Below the pieces are notes generated by a model. The model was not told the DNA's origin and ran no database searches. It was given only the letters and a program-made list of their open reading frames with translations. Position numbers and translations under genes: made by a program. A stretch of DNA of 14,410 nt from Anaerolineaceae bacterium (GTDB lineage Bacteria; Chloroflexota; Anaerolineae; JAAYZQ01): positions 1 to 14,410 of the forward strand of contig JAAYZQ010000152.1 of NCBI GenBank assembly GCA_012514775.1, read 5' to 3'. This document shows positions 1 to 8,500 of this stretch, piece by piece. Numbering within the stretch: the first letter of the stretch is position 1; every line of letters starts with the position of its first letter.

Positions 1-1
1 C

Positions 2-793
2 GACTATGACGCCGGGCAGGAGGCCCGCATCGCCGAAATGCGGGCCTACGCCTATAGCCAGGCCTGCCGCCACGGCACCATCAGCGTCTATTTCGGCGGC
101 CCCGGGATGGAGGGCTGTCAGGCCTGTGACAACTGCCGGGGAGCGGCCGCCAGGTCCCGAACACCGGATCCCCTGCCCGTGGCCCATGCCCAGGCCCGGA
201 CGAAAAACGCGCCGATGCACACCCCCGGCCGGCAGCGGGGCGACCCGGCCAGGCTGATCCTCCAGGGCGTGGCGCAGTCCCCATACCTCATGGGCCGCAG
301 CGGCCTGGCGCGTGCACTCCAGGGAGCAGCCAGCAGCAGGCTAAAGGCCGATCGTTTTTCGCTGTTTGGCGCCCTGGCCAACCTGACCCAGAAGGGCATC
401 ATGGACCTGGCCGACGAGCTCCTGATCAAGGGCTTCCTGGAACAGTTCGAGCAAAACGGCTATCCCATGCTGCGCCTGACCCCCGAGGGAGAGGCGCTGC
501 TGGCAGAGCCACCGGCCGAGCCCGAGGCGGCGCCGGTGGAGGAAGAAGCTCCGGCGGCCCAGTCCGAGGATGACGGCGGCTTGATCGAGCGGCTGCGGGC
601 CTGGCGGCTGGCCACGGCCCGAGAGATGGGCAAGCCGCCCTACGTCGTCTGCCACGACAGCACCCTGCGCGACATTGCTGCCGCCCGGCCCCGCTCGCCA
701 GCGGAGCTGGAGGCAATCAAGGGAATCGGGCCACAGCGGATGGCGGCCTACGGGGAACAGATCTTGTCGGTGGTGAGGGGCGAACAGGGGTAG
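2..793 (+). CDS. recQ: RecQ-family ATP-dependent DNA helicase, C-terminal part (5' partial)
   Basis: The reading frame is open from base 2, so the gene begins outside the window and only the last 263 residues are present. RecQ helicases unwind DNA 3' to 5' during repair and recombination in the cytoplasm. The fragment starts in the zinc-binding subdomain: one Cys at fragment residue 22 (QACRHGTISVYFGG) and the CQACDNC cluster at 39-45 give the four zinc ligands. An RQC winged-helix-like region follows at about residues 80-155 (DRFSLFGALANLTQKG, then MLRLTPEGEALL). Next come an acidic Pro/Glu/Ala linker and a C-terminal HRDC domain at about 190-260 (LRAWRLATAREMGKPPYVV, then ELEAIKGIGPQRMAAYGEQI). 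The ATPase motifs are off the left edge and cannot be checked. The gene converges with the ABC operon on the other strand. The family assignment is firm; the subtype among RecQ paralogues is less certain. Confidence 0.88.
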   Translation, partial: DYDAGQEARIAEMRAYAYSQACRHGTISVYFGGPGMEGCQACDNCRGAAARSRTPDPLPVAHAQARTKNAPMHTPGRQRGDPARLILQGVAQSPYLMGRSGLARALQGAASSRLKADRFSLFGALANLTQKGIMDLADELLIKGFLEQFEQNGYPMLRLTPEGEALLAEPPAEPEAAPVEEEAPAAQSEDDGGLIERLRAWRLATAREMGKPPYVVCHDSTLRDIAAARPRSPAELEAIKGIGPQRMAAYGEQILSVVRGEQG

Positions 794-860
794 AGGGGCT
801 GCCGTAGAGGCAGGCACGCCTGGCGAGGCAGAGCGCCCGGCATCCCGCCTGTACCCCTGT
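784..860. terminator. Inverted repeat bounding a convergent intergenic gap; possible bidirectional terminator
   Basis: ACAGGGGTA at 784-792 is the exact reverse complement of TACCCCTGT at 852-860. The pair brackets the 66-bp gap between the stop codons of the helicase (+) and the ABC ATPase (-). Inside it are small hairpins: CTGCC/GGCAG (799-803 with 809-813), CAGGC/GCCTG (811-815 with 818-822) and GGCG/CGCC (822-825 with 834-837). No T-tract follows on either strand, so a classical intrinsic terminator is not shown. The position between convergent genes is the main argument. Confidence 0.3.
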
Positions 861-1585
861 CAGACATGCCGCTCCTCGCCCACGATCTGTCCATCCTGGA
901 GAACCAGGGTACGATCGGTGGCCGCGGCAACCTGGGGATCGTGGGTCACCAGGATAAAGGTCTGGCCGTCGCTCCGGTTTAGCTCGCGGAGCAGAGCCAC
1001 GATGCCGGCGGCCGTCTGCGTGTCCAGCTCACCGGTGGGCTCGTCGGCCAGGATGATGGCCGGCCGGTTGATGAGAGCCCGAGCCAGGGCCACGCGCTGC
1101 TGCTCGCCCCCCGACAACTCCATGGGGCGGTGGGGGAGCCGGTTGCCGAGGCCCACGCGTTCCAATAGTTCCGTCGCCCGCCGTCGGCCCTCGCGGGGCG
1201 ACAGGCGACTGTAACGCAGGGGCAGCATCACGTTCTCCAGGGCTGTCAGGTGCGACAGCAGATTAAAGGTCTGGAACACAAAGCCGACCTTTTCTCGGCG
1301 GATGGCCGGCAGGAGGCGGTGGGCCAGGGCCGACACCTCTACACCGTCCAGCCACACCGCACCGCCGCTGGGCCGGTCCAGGCAGCCGAGCAGGTGCAAG
1401 AGCGTGCTCTTGCCGCTACCGCTGCGGCCCACGATGGATACAAAGTCGCGCCGCTCCACAACCAGGTCCACGCCGCGCAAGGCGTGGACCTCGGCGGCGC
1501 CCAGGAGATAGACGCGGCTCAGGGCGCGCGTCTCCACGACAATGTCCCGGTTTTCAGCCTGGGATGTGCTGTCACGGGCCATCAT
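860..1585 (-). CDS. ABC transporter ATP-binding protein (LolD/MacB-type)
   Basis: This is a 241-residue nucleotide-binding subunit that powers the FtsX-type permease encoded upstream. All ABC motifs are present: Walker [10 protein letters not shown] at 53-61, Q-loop Gln105 (VFQTFNLL), signature [14 protein letters not shown] at 157-170, Walker B IILADEP at 177-183 with the following TGELD, and switch His215 (LVTHD). The length and the E-x-N-V-x-L-P-L stretch fit the LolD/MacB/FtsE class that pairs with FtsX permeases. The frame is open to a TTG at 1600, but that codon lies inside the preceding adaptor gene. Two adjacent ATGs at 1585 and 1582 follow a GAGGAG Shine-Dalgarno (1590-1595) by 4 and 7 bases, so one of them is the better start. 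Only one base separates this start from the adaptor stop, which implies translational coupling. It is the last gene of the operon. The transported substrate is unknown. Confidence 0.95.
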   Translation of the reverse strand: MMARDSTSQAENRDIVVETRALSRVYLLGAAEVHALRGVDLVVERRDFVSIVGRSGSGKSTLLHLLGCLDRPSGGAVWLDGVEVSALAHRLLPAIRREKVGFVFQTFNLLSHLTALENVMLPLRYSRLSPREGRRRATELLERVGLGNRLPHRPMELSGGEQQRVALARALINRPAIILADEPTGELDTQTAAGIVALLRELNRSDGQTFILVTHDPQVAAATDRTLVLQDGQIVGEERHV

Positions 1586-1586
1586 C

Positions 1587-2921
1587 CTACTCCTCGCCAA
1601 AGTCGAGCCGAACCGTCATACCCCAGCGCAACGCTGCAACCAGCGCGGGCGGCTGCCCTGACTGCTCCCGGTTCAGAGTCACGACCACGGTATAAAAGGG
1701 GTCGGTCCCGGCGCCGGCCCGCTTGGCCCGGGCGTCGATGGACTTGACGGTGCCGGCCAACTTCTCGCCCTCGAAGGCGGGGAACGACAGCTCTACGGCC
1801 TGTCCGGGCACGATGCGTGTAGCTACCCACTCGTCCACGTCCACAGTCTCCACCTGCCAGTTGAGATCGGCCAGGGTGAGAAATAGGCTGTTGCTCACCA
1901 TCTGCCCGGCCGCCGCCTCCAGGGTCATCACCGTTCCGGCAAAGGGGGCACGCAGAATGGCTGTCTCCAGCGCCGCGTTTGCCCGCGACAATTGCAACTC
2001 GGCCTCCGACAGGCTGGCCCGGGCAGCGGCCAGGTCGGCCTCGCTGGTCGTCTCTTGTGCCTGGGAGAGGGCAGATTCGGCGTTGCGAACGCGGCTGCGG
2101 GCGGCGGCCAGGTCAGCCGCCGAAGGGCCTTCCCGCGTGGCGGCCAGGCTCGCCTCGGCTGCCGCAACGCGCGCCTGGGCTGCCTTCAGCTCGGCGGCCG
2201 TGGCCTTGCCCTCGGCCAGCGCCAGGGCCGCTCGGGCAGCTTCGTGGTCGATGGTGGCCTCCTGCAGGGCAAGCGACTGGGGCGACATGGCCACGTCGGG
2301 GCGGGCCTGGACCTGGTCATATGCCGCCTGGGCCCGCTGCAAGGCGATCGTTGCCTTGTCGAGCTGGGCCTGTGCCTGGGCCACCGCCGCCGGGTCGGGC
2401 AGGGCGCGCAGGCGGGCCAGATCCGCCTCGGCAGCAGCTACGTCCGCCTGGGCAGCGGCCAGGTCCACCGCCGTGGGACCGGCCTGCAATGCCTCCAGCG
2501 CCGCTTTGGCCGCCTCGAGCTCGGCTTGAACGGCAGCGATCGCTACCGAATCCGGCGGCTCCTGCAGGTGGGCCAGGTTGGCCTGGTGCATGGTGACGGC
2601 GTCGCCGGCAGCACGCACGGCCAGGTCCAGATCCTTCGTGCTCAACCTGGCAAGGACGTCGCCCGCCTGGACCTGCTGGCCGGCGCTTACCGGTACCTCA
2701 GCCATTACCCCGCCGCCGATAAAGCCTAGCTCCGCCCAGCGGGCCGGGACGACCTCGCCCTGGGCGCGCAGCCGGGGTCGGGCCGCCGTGCCCCCGGGGG
2801 TCGGCCTGGCCGCCTGGCCCTGTCGCACCAGGTTTGCAGCCAACTGGCCGCCGCCCACGCACGCGGCGGCAGCCAGGACGATCAGGATCACGACGATGAC
2901 GATCAATCTTCGGGCTCGCAC
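1587..2921 (-). CDS. HlyD/MacA-like membrane-fusion (adaptor) protein of the ABC exporter
   Basis: This 444-residue adaptor links an ABC permease to the cell exterior. It has an N-terminal hydrophobic segment (residues 6-24) containing LAAAAC with Cys21, so it is either membrane anchored or possibly a lipoprotein; the lipobox is not canonical. A lipoyl half-domain follows at about 62-97 (GGGVMAEVPVSAGQQVQAGDVLARL). Residues 98-320 form a very long Ala-rich coiled coil. The second lipoyl half is at 321-352 (ILRAPFAGTVMTLEAAAGQMV), then a beta-barrel domain (VDEWVATRIVPGQAVELSFPA). The coiled coil contains about 20-residue repeats beginning DLAAA or ELKAA at 153, 244, 270 and 296, and is longer than in typical MacA proteins. 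The start is GTG at 2921, preceded by AGGAGG with a 4-base spacer. The stop of the permease lies 30 bp upstream. An outer-membrane TolC partner is not encoded here. Confidence 0.92.
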   Translation of the reverse strand: MRARRLIVIVVILIVLAAAACVGGGQLAANLVRQGQAARPTPGGTAARPRLRAQGEVVPARWAELGFIGGGVMAEVPVSAGQQVQAGDVLARLSTKDLDLAVRAAGDAVTMHQANLAHLQEPPDSVAIAAVQAELEAAKAALEALQAGPTAVDLAAAQADVAAAEADLARLRALPDPAAVAQAQAQLDKATIALQRAQAAYDQVQARPDVAMSPQSLALQEATIDHEAARAALALAEGKATAAELKAAQARVAAAEASLAATREGPSAADLAAARSRVRNAESALSQAQETTSEADLAAARASLSEAELQLSRANAALETAILRAPFAGTVMTLEAAAGQMVSNSLFLTLADLNWQVETVDVDEWVATRIVPGQAVELSFPAFEGEKLAGTVKSIDARAKRAGAGTDPFYTVVVTLNREQSGQPPALVAALRWGMTVRLDFGEE

Positions 2922-2951
2922 TTGGCCTCCTCACCCACAGCTCGGTGGGCT

Positions 2952-5279
2952 CTACTCGCTGCGCAGGGCCTGGATTGGGTCGAGGCGCGAGGCGCGCCAG
3001 GCAGGGTACAGGCCGGCGATCATCCCCAGGAAGGCGGTAAAAACCAGGACGGCGATGGCCAGCCGGGGCGTCACAAGCAGCAGCCTCACGTCCATGGCGT
3101 GCCGCGTGAACGCGTTGACCCCCAAGGCCACCAGCCAGGCGGCGACCAGGCCCAGTGCACCGCCCGTCAGTCCGAACCAGCCCGCCTCCTCCACGATCTC
3201 TGCCAGCACGTCTCGGTCACTGGCACCCACCGCCTTTTTCAGCCCGATCTCGCGGCTGCGCTCCATGACGGCCATGACCATGGTATTCATCACCGACAGC
3301 CCGCCCACCAACAACCCCAGGCTGACGTACAGCACAAGAATCAGGGAAAAGAGAAGCGTCGCCTGCCGAAGGTCCCGGGCAGCCACCTCGGCCGTTTCAG
3401 TTTGCCATTCGGGCATGGCCTCCTCGATGCGTGCGGCAACCTCCTGTGCTTTGGCGCCGGGGGCGACCAGGGCCGTCAGCTCCAAATAGGGGCCAAGCTC
3501 GGGCTCCAGCGCCCGCAGCGCGGCCATGGTGACGAAAGCATGCGCCTCATAGTCCGTGGGGAGCTGTGTGTGGGACTCGGCCCAGATGCCGACCACGAGC
3601 AGGTCCCGGTCCCGCACAGTCAGCACGTCGCCGACGTCCAGCCCCAGGCCCTCGGCCAGGTCCGGACCGAGGACCACCTCGTGCAGGCTATCAGGGGTCA
3701 GGAACCGTCCCCGCTCGATCCTGGCCTCGTACGGCACGCTGAAGCCAAACTCGGGCTCGGGTGCGTCCAGTCCCTGGAGGTAGGACGGCGTGCCGAATAG
3801 GCCGGGCAAGCTCTCCCTGTCGTCAAAGAGGCGGCCGCCGGAGGCCGTGATCACCACCCCGCGTACGCCCTCCATCCGCTCCAGGTGCCGGACAGTTGTG
3901 GCGTGGCTCACCACCGACTGTCGTGCAGGGTACAACCACACCCGATCCTGTGTGGCGACCACAGCGGCGTTGGTATACCCGTTCAGCACCTCGGCCAGGC
4001 TCAGAGCCAGGGTCAGGATGAGAATGCCCGCGCTGATGCCGCCGCCCGTCAGCAGCCAGCGCGCCCGGCGGCCGGCCAGGTAGATCAGCCGTTTCAGCCC
4101 CGTCTCAGCATAAGGTACGCCCGGCGTATCGTGAAGCGCCCGCACCGGGTCCTCGAGCGCTGCCCGCCAGGCGGGATAGACGCCCGACAGCGCGCCCAGC
4201 AAGGTGGTAAAGGCCACGCTTCCGAGACCCAGGCGTGGGGTCAAGGTCAGCAGCTTCAATCCCCAGGCCCCGTGGGTAAACTGGTTAACGCCCAGGATCA
4301 GGCACCAGGCCAGCAGCACTCCGAGCCCACCGCCCAGCAAGCCCAGCGTGCTCGCTTCCAGCAGAAACTCCCGGACAATGTCGCCGTCGCCGGCGCCCAG
4401 CGCCTTTTTCAGGCCGATCTCGTGCCGGCGCTCGCGGACGCTCATGAGCATGGTATTGACCACGATCAAGGTGCCGGCCAGCAGGGCCAGCCCGCCGCTC
4501 GCCGCGACAATGGCCGCGAGCAGGCCCTGGTCCCGGCGCGTCTCGTTCATCCGCTGCTCGGGCGTCTGGACGTGGATGCCGGGCACCGCGTCCTGGATGC
4601 GCGCTGCCAGCGCGGCAGCGTCCTGGCCGGGTTCGGGGACGACGTACAGGGTTTGTAGATTGTCCGCCGGCAGGTGCAGCAGGTTGCGCAGCGCCTCGTA
4701 CTCGACGTAGGCATAGCGCGCGTTACTGCCCAGACGTGGCCGCTCCAGGATGCCGGTCACGACAAAGGGCCGGCCTCGAATCCCTACGGTGTCGCCCACG
4801 TCCCAGCCGCGAACCGAAGCCAGGTCAAAATCCAGGAGGACCTCGTTCGTTGCACCACGGGCCGGCCAGCGCCCGCGGTGCAGGGAGGCATCGTGGGGCG
4901 CCAGGCTGTGCTCCAGGCCGGGGATATCGCTGTCGACAGCCATCAGGGCCTCTACCGTAAAGGCAAACCCTGTCTCTTGCTTTTCTTCGGGCGGGATCAG
5001 GTCGGCCCACAGCGAGGTCAGTGTGCCCGCCACCCCGGGCACGTGACGGATGGCCCGGCGAACAGCGGGGGTCAAATGCCGTTCCCAGGTCGAGGGCCGG
5101 ACCTCGAACACGCTCAGGGCGGCCGCCTCTTGCCGATCGAGGGAGGCGTTAACGGCCTCGCCCAGGCTGCCCAGCAAGGTGAGCGCCAGGATGCCCACCG
5201 ACAACCCGGAGAGGGTCAGCAGTGTGCGAGCCCGGTGGCGGAACAGATGGCTCAGAATCTCGGCGATCAGCAGGCCCAT
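2952..5279 (-). CDS. Tandem-duplicated FtsX/MacB-type ABC permease
   Basis: This 775-residue integral membrane protein is the transmembrane part of the ABC system. It consists of two full FtsX/MacB-like units joined head to tail, residues 1-385 and about 391-775. Each has one N-terminal helix (about 20-42 and 408-430), a large extracytoplasmic domain, and three C-terminal helices (about 255-277, 310-332, 350-372; and 640-662, 700-722, 742-764). The halves match at a constant offset of 390 residues: NTMLMSVRERRHEIGLKKALGA (in part) with EIGLKKAVGA, VNQFT with VNAFT, TPRL with TPRL, and GVYPAWRAALEDP with GLYPAWRASRLDP. A single chain can therefore supply both halves of a transporter that is usually a permease dimer. 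The start is ATG at 5279 with only a weak upstream GGAG. An exact-consensus promoter sits about 40 bases upstream. The family is certain; the substrate is unknown. Confidence 0.95.
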   Translation of the reverse strand: MGLLIAEILSHLFRHRARTLLTLSGLSVGILALTLLGSLGEAVNASLDRQEAAALSVFEVRPSTWERHLTPAVRRAIRHVPGVAGTLTSLWADLIPPEEKQETGFAFTVEALMAVDSDIPGLEHSLAPHDASLHRGRWPARGATNEVLLDFDLASVRGWDVGDTVGIRGRPFVVTGILERPRLGSNARYAYVEYEALRNLLHLPADNLQTLYVVPEPGQDAAALAARIQDAVPGIHVQTPEQRMNETRRDQGLLAAIVAASGGLALLAGTLIVVNTMLMSVRERRHEIGLKKALGAGDGDIVREFLLEASTLGLLGGGLGVLLAWCLILGVNQFTHGAWGLKLLTLTPRLGLGSVAFTTLLGALSGVYPAWRAALEDPVRALHDTPGVPYAETGLKRLIYLAGRRARWLLTGGGISAGILILTLALSLAEVLNGYTNAAVVATQDRVWLYPARQSVVSHATTVRHLERMEGVRGVVITASGGRLFDDRESLPGLFGTPSYLQGLDAPEPEFGFSVPYEARIERGRFLTPDSLHEVVLGPDLAEGLGLDVGDVLTVRDRDLLVVGIWAESHTQLPTDYEAHAFVTMAALRALEPELGPYLELTALVAPGAKAQEVAARIEEAMPEWQTETAEVAARDLRQATLLFSLILVLYVSLGLLVGGLSVMNTMVMAVMERSREIGLKKAVGASDRDVLAEIVEEAGWFGLTGGALGLVAAWLVALGVNAFTRHAMDVRLLLVTPRLAIAVLVFTAFLGMIAGLYPAWRASRLDPIQALRSE

Positions 5280-5326
5280 CAGGCTTCACTCCAGCCCAAG
5301 CATAACTATCTTGGGTATAGGAGCGG

Positions 5327-5355
5327 ATTATAACACACCCCGGCAGGCCTGTCAA
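5327..5355 (-). promoter_or_regulatory. Consensus sigma-70 promoter of the ABC exporter operon
   Basis: On the minus strand TTGACA (5350-5355) and TATAAT (5327-5332) are both perfect matches to the housekeeping consensus, separated by exactly 17 bases (5333-5349). Transcription would start near 5320, giving a leader of about 40 bases before the permease ATG at 5279. The palindrome CAGGCCTG (5344-5351) overlaps the -35 element and could bind a regulator. Such a match is very unlikely by chance in DNA this GC-rich. Confidence 0.85.
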
Positions 5356-5489
5356 GACCTGCTCTTGGCTTTTTCAACGGGCAAAATCACGCAAGAGGTG
5401 ACCGGCACGCTACACAAGGTGATACGGCCCGCCCGCAACAGGAAGGGTACAAGGAGCTTTTCAATACACACCTGGTTGACGGGGCGAGC

Positions 5490-5513
5490 CAGGGATCAGC
5501 GGACAGGGATCAG
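5490..5513. repeat. 10-bp direct repeat over the stop codon of the regulator gene
   Basis: CAGGGATCAG occurs at 5490-5499 and again at 5504-5513, separated by CGGA. The second copy includes the regulator's stop codon (5510-5512). The repeat lies just downstream of the gene. It does not form a hairpin of its own and no terminator is apparent in 5356-5509. Confidence 0.6.
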
Positions 5514-8500
5514 AAGTCGGGGAGCAGGGAAGCGGCCAGGGCCTTCCAGTCTTGGGATTGACCTCGCGCCCGGGCAGCGGCGGCGGTTTCGGCAGGCAGC
5601 CGGGTAACGTGGGCGGCAAGGGATCGCTCCACCACGTCGTGGAACCAGCGGGAGTTGGCCACAAAGCCGTAACGAGAGGCGCAGGCATAGACCTCTACGG
5701 CCCGCTCAACCGCCCCCTCCTCGGCCAGGAGAAGCGCGGCAGCGGGCAACGCGTACATGACGGCCATGAAGGCGCCCAGGTCAACGCCAGTCTGCAAGGC
5801 CTGGAGCACAGACTGCTGCGCCAGGGCCGGGTTGCTTGCCCGCAGAGCCGCCAGGCCCAGGGGTCCCAGGACCCAGGCCCGGTTTTCGGGGTGCTTGATC
5901 TCGGAGAAAATGTCGGCGGCCGCCTGCAAGGTGGCGAGGGCATCGGAGCCATGGCCCCGCACCAGCGCCACCATGCCGTTCGTTAGCAGGGCAAAGCCTT
6001 CGCCCCAGCGGTGCTTGTTCTCGTGGGTGATGGTCGCTCCCCGCAGCGCGTCGTCCCGCGCCTCATCGTAGCGTCCCATGTGTACCCTTGCCTCGGCCAG
6101 GAACAAGATCAGGGTCGCCACCCCGTAGCTCTGCCCCAGGTCGTCATAGATGGCCGAGCTGCTCTCCAGCAAGGCCAGGCCGTTCTCGAATTGGCCACGG
6201 CGCACCAGGACCTCGCCCAGGCTCTTGATGGCATGGGCCACCCGGCTCCAGTCGTCCAGCTCGCGGAAAATGCCCAGGCTCTCCCGCAAGAGACCCTCGG
6301 CCTCGTCCAGGTGGCCCTGCACCCAGCAGATGACACCCAGGCTCACCATGGCGTCCGCCATGCCCCTCCGGTCACCCAGTTGCTGGCGGATGGCCCGGCT
6401 CCTCTCGCAAAGGCGCCGGGCTTTGTCATACTGGCCCAGGTGCTCGGCGATCCAGCCCAGGTAGGCCAGGGCGCGGGCCAGTCCCCAACGATCGCCCACC
6501 TCTTCGTACCGGGCAACGGCCTCTTCGTAGCTCCTTTTCGCCCGCAGAGGGTTGGGGTCAAAGTAGCGCTCCAGGCGGGCGCGGTGGATGACGGCCAGGG
6601 CCAGCTCGCTGCGCACGTCGTGCCCCTCTTGTTCCAGGTCACGCAACAGCCCCGTGCCCTGGCGGGCGGCGCGCAGCGCCGGCCGCTTGCGGCCCATCTC
6701 CACCTGAAAGTGGCTCCACAGGATCAGGAGCCTGGCCCGCAGCCGCCGCGCCTCGGCAGAATCCATCCCCTCCAGGCTCGTGGCGGCCGGGCCGATGGCC
6801 GCCTCCCCTTCTTCGTGGCGCAGCCGCCAGGTGTGGTACAGCCAGATGCCGTCCACGGCCCGCGCCAGGTGCGCCACGTGTCTCCGCGTCACAGCCCAAT
6901 GCCAGGCCGCCCGCCCGTTCTCGATCTCCAGGTCCAGCTCGCGCATGGCCTGCTGCTGGCCCGCTCCCCGCAGCTCGACGGCCCACCGCTCCAGCTCCGC
7001 GCAGTAGTGGGCGCTGTGGGCATCGCGCACGGCCTGCCCCCGCTCTGCAACCTGGTCCAGCCGCTCGGCGGCATACTGGCGCAACAGCTCGTGGAGCTCG
7101 TACCGGCCGGGAATGGGCGCGATGACCAGCGACTTGGTTACGAGCGACATCAGATCGCGCAGCTCGGCGCCGCACACCTCCCATGCCGCCTCGCGCGTGA
7201 ATCCCCGGCGGAACACCGACAGGGCAGCGAACACCTCCCGCTCCCGCTCGTCGAGCAGCCGCCACGAGTGATCAAAGACGGCCCGGATGCTGCGCTGCCG
7301 CTCGGGCACGTCCCGCAGGCCGGTCTCCAGGAAGTCGAGGCTGCGCTGAATCTCGGCAGCGATCTCGGCCGGCGTCAGCACCTCGATCCAGGCCGCGGCG
7401 AGGAGCAGGCCCAGGGGCATACCCTCGACCAGCCGGCAGATGTGGGCTACGTGGGGCAGGTCTGCGTCGCCCATCTCGAAGCCGGGCCGCACCTGCCGCG
7501 CTCCCTGCAGAAAAAGCTCCACCGCGCTGTAGCCATGGAGGGCCTCCTCGGCGTCCGCTACGGCGGTCCTGGCGGACAGCTCGGGCGGCACGCGCAGCCC
7601 GGCGAGGGGATAGACGTGCTCGCCCTGAACCTTGAGGCTGGCCCGGGACGTCACCAGGAGCTTGACGCCGGGCGCCGCCGCCAGGAGTCCGGTCAAGAAA
7701 CCCAGGGAGTCGCTCCCGTCCGCCAGCAGGTGCTCAAAGTTATCCAGGACCAACAAAAGCTGCCGCTGTCGCACATAGTCAAGCAACTGCGCCCGCGGCG
7801 CCGCCCGGGTGCGGCCCTCCGCATCGGCGTGGAACGAATAGCCCAGCGCCTCTGCCACCGCCGACACGACCGCCTCCGCCGTCTCAAAGGGCGTCAGAGA
7901 GACGAAAAAGACCCCGTGCCGGTAGCCGGGGGGCGACGCCTCGGCCAGTTCCGCCGCGACCTGCAGCGCCAGCCGTGTCTTGCCGATGCCGCCGGGGCCC
8001 AGCAGGGTGAGCAGCCGGCACCCGGGGTCGTTCAGCAGGTCTTGGATCTCGGCCATCTCCCCGCGCCGCCCAACAAAGGGGGTGGGCTGCGCGGGCAAGT
8101 TGTGGCGGGCCGGCCGCGCGTCCCTCGTTTCCGGCACCAGGGCCGGAGGTGGGCCGGGCTCTGCGGCAGGCCTGGTGCGGATCTCCTCGTACAGGGCCGT
8201 CGTCTCGGGCGAGGGCCCCAGGCCCAGCTCGACCTCGAGGATGCGCGCGCATTCCTGGTACTGGCGCAGGGCGGCCGAGCGCTGGCCATCCCGGGCATAC
8301 AGCTCCATGAGGAGCCGGTGAGCCGGCTCGTGCAGTGGGTCCAGCGACAACCAGCGGCGGGCGTGGAGCAGGGCAGAGTCCTGGCTTCCCCGGGCGCTGT
8401 GCCCCCGGGCCAGGCGCTCCAGCGCCGAGGCCAGGTCCCGGCGCAGCTCCTCGGCCTGGAAGAACTGCCAGTCGTCGTACGCGGCGCTGTCGCGCAGGCC

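Noticed and set aside
1586..1600. TTG start at 1600 for the ABC ATPase
   Set aside because: It lies within the adaptor gene and ahead of the GAGGAG site that properly serves the ATGs at 1585 and 1582.
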